Shown here: piece by piece, positions 24,038-35,957 of the stretch
How positions within the stretch are numbered: position 1 is the stretch's first letter
How the letters are laid out: each line of letters begins with the position of its first letter
Assembly: GCA_022393335.1 (NCBI GenBank)
Contig: JAJEKB010020494.1
Coordinates: 227,839-291,838 of the forward strand
Length of the DNA: 64,000 nucleotides
Origin: Macrotrachela quadricornifera
Lineage: Eukaryota; Rotifera; Eurotatoria; Philodinida; Philodinidae
Direction: 5' to 3'
Notes under the pieces: model-generated
What the model was told of the DNA's origin: nothing
The model's input: the letters and a program-made list of their open reading frames with translations, nothing else
Databases searched by the model: none
Position numbers and translations under genes: made by a program

Positions 24038-26728
24038 CGATCAATAATAATGTTAATGACGCGTGAAATGCATAGATCGAATACATTCTTAGAAAATTTG
24101 TCACCATCTTTTGATATTATTCAACGATTAGTGAATAAAAATGTTAAGTAATTTATTGATAGATTAATCTATCTTTGAATTTTTCTTAATTGTTGTCAAA
24201 TATATTTTATTGTAGGAATTTTGAAAAAGAAAATAAAAATAAAAAGAAAAGAAGTTCAAGAATATAAATTATTAGTATTGGCTTCACAACAAGTACTACA
24301 ATAAGTGAATATCATATTATATTTTTTGTCTCCTAATACTCTTCTTCTTAATTGAAATAATTAATCCTATACTATGTTTATTACAGAATACGATAAAAAG
24401 TTTTTCGATCGAAAAAAAAAACGGTTAACAAAAATAAAAAATTCTATATTTTATATCTACTCTCACATAATATTATTTGTTTCCTAAGTACCGATGCCAT
24501 ATATTTATGTGTCTGATTCTTTTACAAAGTAACGCTCATCCTACGGATTCGCTGACCTTTTTCTGAAAGAAAATTTAGTGTGATTATCATTCAAAATAAT
24601 TTTCATTTGGATTATCTTATATCTCAATCTCATTGATTCCATAAAAGCTACGAAACAAAATATCCACTGTAGGGATGATCGTTTCATAGAAATATCCCTA
24701 TATAGATTTATATGTAAATAACAAGCAAATCTCAAGTTCGAGTTCTTTATCTGCAATTAAGTTTGATCAAGTGTTATACAGATATCTGACCATATTTAGT
24801 GGTTTCGAACGTCGTATTTTCTAATCCTAAACTCTAACTTGTTTGAACAAAACGGAGAGACAAACATTCATGTCGTTTTAAGCGCAATATTTATCGCTAT
24901 ACGGCTGTTTCTTTAAGAAAACGGAATTATATGCGATTCAGATGTTTCAGTTTGTTCATCAAGTTCAGTAGCATGACCAGGTGGCGATCACTCCAAACCA
25001 CAATTTCATGAAAAAAAAATCTTTTTTTTAAACTACAGAATTCTGGATAACTTCTTAAAGTTTTGAGCAGACATGACTACATACCTATTTCTGCTTACGC
25101 TACAGTATGCTCTGTTATATAAAATGTCTAATAAACAATTATTTTTCTTCAAGAATTGAGTTATTTGAGAATCTATTAAGGTACCTCAAATCTCATTTAA
25201 TGCATTTATGATAAACTTTTTAAATCAACAACTAGTCGTTTCTATATACGGTTTATTTTTTTGACTGTCTTCTGTCACATTAGGATTCTCATGCGCCTAA
25301 AAATAGCTTATTCATAACATATCGATACGAAATCGAAAACTTCCAACATTCAAATAGCATTGTGTAGTTTTCAATTTCTTTTTTATTTTTACAATATAAT
25401 ATTTTGTTGGATCTGTTTTCAAATAAGATTAATTAGGTTCTTGGAAACTCCACTTAAATTATTTGAGACTTATTTCAAAACTATGCTTTGAAATAACGTT
25501 CTAAGTTAACGACTAGTCGTTTCCATATTTAACACCGCTATGTCTTTCAATATTAGTTTTAGTTTGAACTGAATGGATGCATCTCGTTTAAATGCTTCTC
25601 AAAAAGTTATTGGACACTTGTGAAGATGCTCAATAAGGAATTAAAATCGGAAAACTATTCAGAAACGGCTACCAATAGAGTACATTACATTGTGGCCTTG
25701 GAAAAATCTTCATCTATTTTGAATGTTGTTTTAAGATTGATATCTATGAAGACTCAACAACAGGACATTAAGCAGTCACTTTGCCTTTTTTTACATACTT
25801 CTGTATAAATCTTACTCAAAACTCTAACGGATGGTAATATACAAAGAAAAATATTTCTATTAGAATCAGTGTCGAACATTAATTCATGACGCTCGATTAT
25901 TCTTAATACAAGCTTAAAATAACAAGGAGTTCACTAAAAAAGGTCAGAAATAGATCAAAAAAGCTTTTATTCACTCTGAATTCGGATTTTCCCTACTTGT
26001 TAATGGTCACTGAAGTTTTATCAAAAACTATGATTTATTCATTTATCGTTACTTGCTAACTAATAATAATGAAAAAACTCACCTCATATTCGGGTTTTTC
26101 ATAGCAAATTATCTTTGGTAACTTTTTCCTGAAGACAGTTCATATTATTTATTTTTACTTATTTGGTAAAATCCACTCAATCTTGACTTATCGATCTTCG
26201 GTTATCTTGAATCAAACTTTTTAAGAAAAATAGCAAAAAAAAGAAATATAAATTACTTATTTACTTAATATTAACCTCAAATTTAACTCGAAATTCGAAT
26301 TCTATACCTTCAATAACCCTTCGTTGAGTTCTCTTATGAAACATGACAAGTTTTAAATATTAATCTAGGCGACACCATTTTCCGATTGGGATAAATACAC
26401 AAACATACCTGTAAAACTACAAACTTATTTTATGTTATATGATCCCTGCTTCAATTCGAGAAACAAATCGTTATTTTCTTAGAAAAAATTAATGGTATCG
26501 ATCGATCTTGAGAGTGAACATTTTTTAGAAACTATTACATCTTGATATTATCGATATAATCGTAGCTGTTTTCTGATTGGTTAGGACAGATAGTCAGACA
26601 AATTTTAAGCATTTTTGTCGGCGTATTCAAACGCCCTATCACCCTTTTCTTCGCGAAAGGAAATAATTTATTTCCAAAAAGAAAAAGAAAAGTTTATGAT
26701 ATGAATAAGAATGAAAAAAAATATTATA
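24038..26728. other. gene-free stretch
   Basis: No gene supported. A phrase aactagtcgttt occurs at about 25,233 and, after a variable region, as gactagtcgttt at about 25,512, with similar sequence on both sides. This may be a degraded pair of element ends. The rest is AT-rich without motifs. Confidence 0.35.
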
Positions 26729-28535
26729 TTAACATAAATTTAACATAACATCGAAACGTTGTGAATTTTCATTAGCTGAAGCAATATCAATTTTTCCGTC
26801 ATGATTAAAATCATGAGCAACAACAGCTGCTGGACGTCCACTCGTATTTAATGACAATTTTGTATTAAATATTCCGTAACCATTATTTAATAAAGCAGTT
26901 AAAGAAGATTGTCCATTATTTGCAACAATAATATCATTAAAATTATCATTATTTAAATCAGCAACAGAAACAAATACTGGATTGAGACCTGTTGAATAAA
27001 GAATTCCTGGTTGAAAAGTTCCATTGCCATTATTAAATAAGATATTAATTGAACTATAATCATAATTAGCAATAACTATATCAATAAAATGATCATTATT
27101 TAAATCTTGTAAAGCAATTCCCCATGGTGTACCCGATGTTGAATATGTTATCTGAGTTGTAAATGTTCCATTTTCCTTTCCAAAAAAAATATCTATCGTA
27201 TAATCATAATAATTACTAATCACAATATCTAAATAACGATCATTATTAATAAATTGAGAAACAATTGCTGTTACACCACTTCCTGTTTGATATGTTCCTT
27301 TTTTTGTAAAAGTTTTATTTCCATATCCAATTAAAATCATAAATGTACTCTCTCTATCATTAGCAACAGCAATATCTAATTGATTATCTAAATTAAAATC
27401 AGCAATATCAAGCCAATATGGATAAACTCCAACGGCATAATTTATGCTTGTATCAAAACTTCCATTTCCATAACCATATAATATTGCCAAGGAATTATTT
27501 ACAGCTTGAGCAACAATTAAATCACTTTTATTATCACTATTCATATCAGCAATAGTAACAAATACACTACCACTGATAATTCCAAATGATGTTCCATTTT
27601 GAAATGTTCCATTACTTAATCCAAGATAAACTCCAACATTTGTACTACCTCTATTAACAACAACTATATCATTATTATCATCTCCATTGAGATCACCCAC
27701 ACTCATTGACCATGGACGAGTTTGTGTTACGTATGATCTATAGGATTGAAATATTGATGAATTACAATTAATATCTAAATCAAATATATATATTCATTAT
27801 ATCAATAAACTAATATTTTTCTCATACATGTTGCATTGGAATTTGGTGAAGTATTAACACTAGTTGATGTCGTGGATGTTGTCGATTGATATGATGATGT
27901 TGCTAGAATAATTTTTATTAATATAAAGATAGTTTAAGCCATGATAAAATGCTTACAAATGTTTGACAATGTTGTTGTTCGCGTCGTTGTTAATACTTCA
28001 ATAGAAGTACTTGTTGATGTTCGTATCGAAGTACTTGTTGTTCCTGAAATATTTCACGAAAGATTTTGCTCTTTATAAAAACTTGATTTTGTTCTTATCG
28101 ATAGAGGGAAATAAGAACAAAAATTACAACTAAAATTAAGTTTTAATACCAATTGTAGTATTTCCAATGACTTTGATTATTGGTGATTCTTTTCGGCGCA
28201 TGGCAATAACAATTCCAATAATCATTATAATGATGCCAAATACACAAGTCAGAATGATCATTCGGACTTTTCTTGATAATAGTCTGTATCTTTAAAGAAA
28301 AATAAATGATTATATAATTATTTCATTAATTGATGAGAACCTTATATTGTTTGGATCGACAACCGATGGAATTATTTCAACCTAAATTCAAAAACTATTT
28401 CCCGAGACAATTCCTTCTTTTTTTTCTTCAGAAATTTTAATAAAAAACTTATTTGATTAATTGAAAAATAATTTTCATTGAAATTGTATTATAAATCTAA
28501 ATCGTCCATTATTTGATTAATTAACTTACCGGCAT
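26729..28535 (-). CDS. type II membrane protein with seven FG-GAP/VCBS repeats
   Basis: Six exons (28,535-28,530; 28,381-28,341; 28,289-28,150; 28,043-27,957; 27,902-27,828; 27,774-26,729) join in frame to 464 residues. The first exon holds only Met-Pro. Residues 25-46 are a TM segment (VRMIILTCVFGIIIMIIG). Two small exons encode a Thr/Ser-rich linker of mucin type. Seven repeats of about 45 residues follow with the calcium-binding-like phrase D-x-N-x-D-x-x-x-D-I (VADLNNDNFNDIIVANN, LQDLNNDHFIDIVIANY and others). These repeats form beta-propeller blades in integrins and in many bacterial surface proteins. An extracellular adhesion or carbohydrate-binding role is an inference. Exon borders were set by GT/AG and frame; all phases agree. 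Confidence 0.85.
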
Positions 28536-30684
28536 TATTTAAATCTCACAATGGTTTTTATCTGAATAAAGAAAACTGACAAATTGTTTAATACATATTA
28601 TATATATATAGCTGTTTGCAAAAAAAACTTGCACAAAATTTTTTTTTGTTTGAAATAAAATATGTCTGCAAGTGTTTTTGCAAATAGTTATAAGATGTAT
28701 GCTCAAATAAAGAAAATGTTCCAGTTATTATTTGAAAACAGCTTCGTTTTAATGAATAATTTCTTTTGTTGCATGTCTTTTCTAGTTGAATTAACATCCA
28801 AATTTTCTACAGGAGAAAAAAAAACTTTTAATATAATTGAGTCGGACTTTTATTGTTATTACAATTATTTTTAAGTTAATTTTTTAAAGAGTGTTCATTT
28901 TAATGACTAAAATATAATCATCTAATATGAAGAAAATAAGATTTGTTTATTATTTGTAAATACTAGGATTCAAAGCTCCTTTCAGTACAAGATTAAATGA
29001 AAAAAAAACATTTTTATGAGCGAAGGAGAGCTTATACATAGAAAAGAGAGAAAATAAATAAATAAATTTAATAATATTAGAGGGAAATTAGATATAGAAT
29101 ACGTGCAGCATGGAAACATAAATAAGATGGAAAAAAATAAAGAACAACAATAACAGAAAAAAGAGAAAAGTATTCTAACCAACCGTATCCACAACAAGAT
29201 GTAATATGACAGAAAGAATTTGGAAAATTTAGAAGGAGCTCAACTTTATCAACATCGTTGGAGGTAATGGGATATCTTAAATTCTTACATCTTTTAAGAC
29301 ATTTAATTGAAAATTTACTATCTAGTTAACTCTTCAAAAAATCGTTCACATGGTCTTTGTCAAACTAAACTTTATTGTGAATAGAATCAGATAGACCTAT
29401 CAATTATCTTTTCCAATAAGTTTCAGAGATATTTTATTGATCGGTGCTTAAAGCGAATTTTTATTAAGAAAGATTCTACTTTTATTTTGTGCCATTCGGA
29501 AATTGAAAGTGTACTGTATAAAAAAAAATAAATGAAAATTATGAATGACAAAACTATCAGCCGACATATGTGGAAAGACTATCAAGTTTTATTTTTTTTT
29601 AACTTTTTCCTACAAGGAATCATTAATTTACTCTACATTTATGAGGATTCGTTGGCTGAGTCTATATTTCACTACACTCACATTAAACATATGAATGTCT
29701 ATACTGAGTTGTGTAGCAACTAGGAGGGCTGATTTTTTGGGATTTATCGATTCTATTGAATAAATTCACATAATTATTATGTGCAAACAGGTATATATTG
29801 ATTGTGGGTGTGTTAACATATTGATTAAATTAATGAATCCTATAATAAAATATAAATTACAACACATTTTTGAAAAAAAAATGAATATTTCTTTTATCTT
29901 TGCTAAGGAAAATCACAACGATATGTTGACTGAATACTCATGGAAGAAAAACAAAGATAGAAAGACAGAAAAATGTTATAAAGAGAAAGTACAAAAGAAC
30001 TTGGTCTTGAATGATATATACATAATTTATTATATTCATTATATAATACAACAATCACCAAATCTAGAAATATACTGATGAATTAAATTAAAGAAATATT
30101 GTTTAAGGATACTTTGTTGGAAGAAAAACTTGTTTATTCAATATTTCCAATAATATTAACAAATAACGCTCATCATTGTGACTTGCTCAATCCTTGACTG
30201 AAGGATTAGAAGTATTTATACGCTAGTTCACTTTATCCGAACAGCTACTGATAATACCACATTTTGCATCTGTATCAGTTTCTATACTTTTATCATTCTC
30301 ATAATTAAGTATTAAAAAAAACGATCAAACTCTTAATCTGAGGGAGTCTGTTTATCTGAGTTCACAGCCAAAAACGTGCACACCTCCAACTTAAATCCAA
30401 TCGTCATGTGTACTTTAGAAGGCAAAATTAATTCATCACAGATCGATGGTCACAAAACTGTTCACAAACCAGTGACATGGATGCTGATGATCAACTAGGC
30501 CTCTTCACTGTACCACGTTTTCTAATATTTAGATGCGTATCTCTCAGTTACAAAATCTAAGATCAGGCAATTCACTCTTGAATATGCCTTAATATACTAC
30601 ACTATCGATTTTCATAACGTTGCAACCCAGACTCTACAGCTTTATCTACGATATTGGACTTCCGCTTCAGTGGTGCTCCCATAA
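28536..30684. other. gene-free stretch
   Basis: AT-rich DNA with several open frames of 60-100 codons that have low-complexity composition and no motifs. None is supported as a gene. Confidence 0.4.
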
Positions 30685-30880
30685 TATAAGACTTGAATAC
30701 CTAAGGGCGCCCCAACAGTATCCAACGGGAGGAGCTATGGATACCTTCATCATATAATACATTAAGACCCATCGGCACAATCACTAAATAGCACTTAACG
30801 ACCCATGGGTATCCTCATAATACAGGACTTGAGGACTTATGGATACCCCACATAGTATAGCGCTTGAGGATCTATCGTTA
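30685..30880. repeat. degenerate minisatellite, cluster 1
   Basis: Loosely repeated units of about 40 bp built on a phrase like ACTTGAGGACCTAAGGGTA followed by ccccatata-tagt. Examples are gacttgaatacctaaggg, acttgaggacttatggatac and gcttgaggatctatcg. Divergence between units is high. Confidence 0.55.
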
Positions 30881-31214
30881 CGCCATCATTTAGAATATTT
30901 TTTAGTATTGACGTTTTTTCTGACCTTCAACCCCGACACAAAATTACAAACTATCTTTTCTTTATATGATCATCTCTACAGCCAAGAGAATAAGCAACCA
31001 TCAGGTTTTGTCCGACAATTAGTGGAGAAAAACTCTTCTGAAATGCTGTTAATCCAAATTTCGACCAACAAGAAAGCAAACAAACAGACGAGCAATTTCC
31101 ATTTCCAATACTCTTCCTTTCAGAATTCAGAGTAACGTTTTTTTACCTTCTATTCGGCTATTTTTTTGACCCTGACACAAACCCATAAACTATTTTTTTT
31201 CATATGACCTTCAC

Positions 31215-31470
31215 TACAGTCGAAGGAATTTGAGAATCCATGGGCACTCCCACTACATAGTACTTGAAGACCCAAGGGTACCTCCAACCTATAGTACATG
31301 AGGACCCAAGGGTACCCCACGCCCCTATGTATAGTTGTTGAGAATCCAAGAGTATCCTATATATATTACTTGAGGATCCAAGATACCCTTTATATATAGT
31401 AGTTGAAGATCCAAGCGTGCCTTCATATGATAGGACATTAGGATCTGAGGGTACCTTCATATGATAAGTT
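31215..31470. repeat. degenerate minisatellite, cluster 2
   Basis: The clearest cluster: six or more units of about 35-45 bp, for example gtacttgaagacccaagggt, gtacatgaggacccaagggt, ttacttgaggatccaag and gacattaggatctgagggta. Same unit as clusters at 30.7, 40.2, 41.2 and 41.8 kb. Confidence 0.7.
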
Positions 31471-32059
31471 TGATGACCTAAGTTTGGTTTTTATAAGGAT
31501 GTTCTAGACTGTATAATTACAATTTTGTCCATAATTCTTAATCTTTTATATCAAAACTAATCTTTTATGTAATAAGATTATCATTTTCATTCGAATTTCC
31601 ACATGAAACAGTAACTGAATTTTTTATCAAAGAAATGAATATTACTCATATTCTGTATTAGTTCTGTTTTTTAATGAAAAACTAAGGATTATTGTTAATA
31701 ATTAGTAAAACTCAAATGAATTTGATATATGCTTGTTGTTATTTTTGAAAGAGAATATGCACATTAATAATATATATGTAAACTGTATAATTAAGTTACT
31801 ATGTATGAATCGTGACGATGGCACATATTTTTTTTTCGTTATGTATGTCTTTTAACTTTTTCAATTACTCGCTAATTTCTCCAACAAGAATGTAATGGAA
31901 GAATCATTTTTTATTTATTATTTTAACGGTACATTAGTATATTTTTTTCTTCGCAATATCATGCAAATAAAAAAAAATGAAAGAAATATTGAGAAAAGTG
32001 CTGTTTACTTCTTCATCGTTTATCTTACATTTTAGATTTGATTATAATTGTGTTAAGAT
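31471..32059. other. 5' flank of the membrane protein gene at 32,060
   Basis: AT-rich. No motif recognised apart from homopolymer A and T tracts. Confidence 0.35.
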
Positions 32060-32863
32060 ATGTCTGCTTGGTTAATATCGGCAATTGTGATACTTGTTCT
32101 GATTGTTTTGTTGATTATAATTGGTATTGTCTTATGCCTTCATTTGAGTATAAATAACAACTTTCAAACACAAGCTTCTTTAGTCATGGTAATGATGGAT
32201 CAGCATCCTATATTAGAATCAAGTGCAAAGATTTATCGAAGTGAAGCGGCTACGGATGAAGCTCAAACAAGATCTTTGCTAAAGGTACCTTCTATGAGTT
32301 CCCTTAATCCGATGGAGGTGATAAAAACGGCTGAAAAAGTGTGGTCTTTTGTTGATTCTCAGTAAGAATATTTGTCTAGGTTGCACATAGAGATATTTGA
32401 ATGAATAAAATATTTGAATTATTCTAGCCGAGCTCAGGTCGATGTTCGTGGTACATATGGAAGTTTTTCTCCTACACAGATTCAAGACCCATATAAATTT
32501 CAAGGTTGGTCATCTCCAGCTAATTCACATTCATATACTGTAAATATTTACAATCGTCTTGGTCTTCAAATTGTTCAATTTGAATATACACTTCAATTTG
32601 CTCATAGTGGAAATTTACATAAGAAAGAATTATATTTAGATAATGTTACTATAATTCCATCGCGTGTTTATGTTGCTTGGGGTTTTAAATTTAATGCAGA
32701 TGTTCAAATGTCATCTGTACGTAATGTTGGTACAACTGATCATCCTATTGCTGCAGTTTCTATTGATCAACATTATCGATTAATTGGTCTTAATACTGTT
32801 CAAAGAACAGATTCATTTGAAGTTCGAGGTGATGGAAAATATAAATATTTAAATCAGTCGTAA
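32060..32863 (+). CDS. single-pass membrane protein of unknown family
   Basis: Exon 1 (32,060-32,361) and exon 2 (32,428-32,863) join in frame across a 66-nt intron (GTAAGA...TTCTAG), giving 245 residues. Residues 4-31 form one strongly hydrophobic segment (ISAIVILVLIVLLIIIGIVL), likely a signal anchor with the C-terminus outside or lumenal. The C-terminal 145 residues are rich in aromatic and beta-branched residues in alternating patterns (YTVNIYNRLGLQIVQFEYTL, VYVAWGFKFNADVQM), which suggests a beta-sandwich. There are no cysteines in this domain. I do not recognise the family. The intact spliced frame and normal codon use make it a real gene. Confidence 0.75.
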
Positions 32864-34994
32864 TATTTTATTTATTAAATATGTCAGAGTCATTAACCAA
32901 AACTATTCATTATAGATTTTTTTTTCGCAAAACTTAATAAATTGCTTAATCTTTTTAAATAGATAAACATTCATATTGCTTATATTAAAAGTTTTCTTTT
33001 TTAAAGCTGATTAATGGGATTATATTTTGATCATTTTTAAAAAATTTAGAAAGAAAAAATAGATAAATTTTTTGACAATATTCTTAGTCTATCTTTGATG
33101 ATAAATACACAGAGGTTAATGAAAAAAAGTAACTCAATGTATCCGTGAAAACATATTAAATCTAATAATTTCCAATATTATCTGCTGATTTTTTGAAAAA
33201 TCTAAGTTTTCTTTAATTTTCATATTCAATGCTGAATACAAAATGACATTTATTTGAAAAAATGCGATAATCTATTCATACATGATATTAAGTCTAAGTA
33301 TTTTATGAAGTCGCAACTGAATGACAATAGACTAATAGTTGTCATCGAATGTTCTTCTGAAAAAGTTGACGTAGTTTAATGCGCTGATTCCGAATATCAC
33401 CTTAGTTTTTCGTCAAAATGTAATACAGATATCTAAAACCGAATTTCCGCCTAGAGACCTCGAGTTTTTGGGCACTTTCTAATATACCTTAGGAAAGATT
33501 TCATGAGTCAACACTACTACAGTAATCAGGATACATATGTATGTATATGTGGTAAAAATACGCGCTTGGTCAGACGTGATCCGTTTGGAAGGTTTTTAAT
33601 ATACTGAACGGTAAGTTTTCGAGCACGATTTCGGAATTGAATTACGATCATTTTTTTTTACCATAAAGCCTATAGGTGAACAAGTTTTTTGCGACATTGT
33701 TTGCTTGTGGAATATCGTATTATATTGCCGAGCGGCTTGACTTTATTTATGCCGATTTCTGAGCTCAAGCCGTAGCAGGCTCTTTTCTTGGGTTTTATAA
33801 AATTTTGAGGATCGCTATTTCAGGATATGATAGATCACATACGTATGTATCTACGCAAACAGTAAGCTTCTCGTGGTACTCCCTCTCCTTTCTCATAAAA
33901 AACGTCAATTTTTGTCGGAAATCTCAAAATTGAGATAAATATGTGTAAAAATAGTTCGTCTTTAGAACTTTTAGAAATGATACGGGTTTCAATCTAACAC
34001 CTGCTTTTTGGCTAAAATTTTTGAAGATTTATGTAATCAGCTGCTGGAAAAACAGGCTTTTTTTTCTTAAAAAACGAAACATTTTTTTCATTTTTTCTCG
34101 GTTTATGAGTTTTTGATCTAGTAGCCAAGAATTTTCTGTCCAGACCTATTTGATATATTTGAATTTTTTTCTTGTTCTTCAAGAATATATCAAGGTGCAG
34201 AGTACTATAGAGTCCCTCTCTTAAATTAAGCTTTATCTATATTGCATGTACAGATATTTATGTAACTAGACATCCATTTTTGGCGCAGTTTTTATGTCAT
34301 TGAGCTTGTGATCTCTTTTCTCAGCTAAAAAAATACGAATTTAAAAAAATGTCTACTATAATGCCCTGCATCCTGATATGTTCTAGAGAAACAAAAAACA
34401 ATGAAAACATATAGTACGAGCCTGGATCGAGAAATTTTCTACACAAAATGAACTATGTTTGATTCTTATTTGATGAATATATCACTCAAACATTATAGTA
34501 TAGGGCTTAAAAATTTTATTGTAGTCTTTCCGCTACAGTCCAAACATATATGCTAAGGTTCATGAAATTCGGGTTTCAAAAGGTTAACGAGTTTACTTGC
34601 GTATGATTACTTTCATTAGTTAATCTATACATATGTTATACATTATTGAAAACCGTCGACAAATGCCATTGTCTTACCTATTTGATCTTGTGTTCATGCC
34701 TTTTTCAATTTTTATATTGTTAAAAAATCTATTTTGAATCGATGATCAATAGTATTTGGAATTTATGTGCATTTAACCATTGCAATATTGATATTTTCAT
34801 AAAAGAAAAGTGTTTTTTTTCTCTATTAGGAATAATCTCAACGTCACTTAAATATTTAAAATTAATTTATGTCGTTTTGTTACTACTTTATGGTCTAAGT
34901 TTAATGTAAGTCAATCCTTGAAAATAATTTTCCAAAAGTGAATGTATTTCACGTGAAAATGTAAGATTGTGTTCTCGATGATCATATAAGATAA
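32864..34994. other. gene-free stretch
   Basis: About 2.1 kb without a supported gene. The part around 33,400-34,150 has somewhat higher GC and phrases such as tgccgagcggcttgact, unlike the AT-rich flanks, and may be an old non-coding repeat. No paired terminal repeats were found for it. Confidence 0.35.
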
Positions 34995-35002
34995 GAGCAA
35001 GT

Positions 35003-35560
35003 TAGGGATGGGCAGCTTCGGGTTCGAAGCCGGAGTCGAAGCTCGGAACTGTTTTCCGACTACAAATTTTTCTCATTCTGTTTAGATTGATCTAGAATAA
35101 ATAGTTATGTTAATGGTATTTTCCATATATATTCGTTTTATTTCTTTGTTTCTATCAGGTATTTTTCTATGATTTTCTTTTCGTTTCTCCTTTCTTTTCT
35201 CAAAAGAAGTATCTGATGACGACACTCTTACTTTCAAAAAAGCAAAAACTATTCATACTTCAGTTTGTTGCTTTTCCATTTTTATGTGTATTTGCCGCAT
35301 CAGCGTCTTTTAAGCAAGTGTTTTCGTCATACGACTACATAGAGGATATCTCACAAAAGAAATATTAACTAAATTAATATTTGTCAAGTACAGTTCTGAT
35401 CTTCTACATTTGATAATTTTCACTTGTTATTCATTTCTTTTCATATTTCTTATTACTTGAAAACCTCAAAAAAAACCGTTAAATGAAAAATCAAGAAAAA
35501 AGATACTCTTTTGAAGTCAACGCACAAGTCTGAGATGGAACCGAAACTGTGCATCCCTGA
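35003..35560. mobile_element. hAT-type MITE with target-site duplication
   Basis: The left end is TAGGGATGGGCAGCTTCGGG and the reverse complement of the right end is TCAGGGATGCACAGTTTCGG, giving imperfect inverted repeats of about 23 bp. The element is flanked directly by GAGCAAGT (34,995-35,002 and 35,561-35,568), an 8-bp duplication typical of hAT elements; one further A matches, so 9 bp is also possible. Its 558 bp have no coding capacity, so it depended on a transposase elsewhere. Confidence 0.85.
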
Positions 35561-35957
35561 GAGCAAGTAAATCAATTAATACATTTTGTTTAAAGTTCAT
35601 TTTAAATTGATAAACATTAATGTTTTTATCTATACATTCGATCAAGTATTAGTATTCATCGATACACTTCGTCAAAACTATATTATTCCTACGAATATAC
35701 TTAAGAAAATTTTTTGTGTGTGACAAGTAAGTAAATTCATACATTTTTATCAATAGAATAATGATATTATTAGGAAATTTTAAACAACTCGTACTCTTAA
35801 CAAACAGCTTCTAATGAGCAATTATTTCATTATTAATAGGATTTATTTTACTTTTCAACGAGTTATATTGATAAGAAAGCAAAAAAACAAATTCTTATAT
35901 ACATCAAATGTTTATTCCAATTCAGATCCAATGAATGAGAATTATCTGAATCAAGAT

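Noticed and set aside
28590..28620. TA-dinucleotide run considered as a structural site
   Set aside because: Too short and common in such AT-rich DNA.
31200..31460. 86-codon minus-strand frame with repeated LGSS-type phrases
   Set aside because: It is the translation of the minisatellite array, not a gene.
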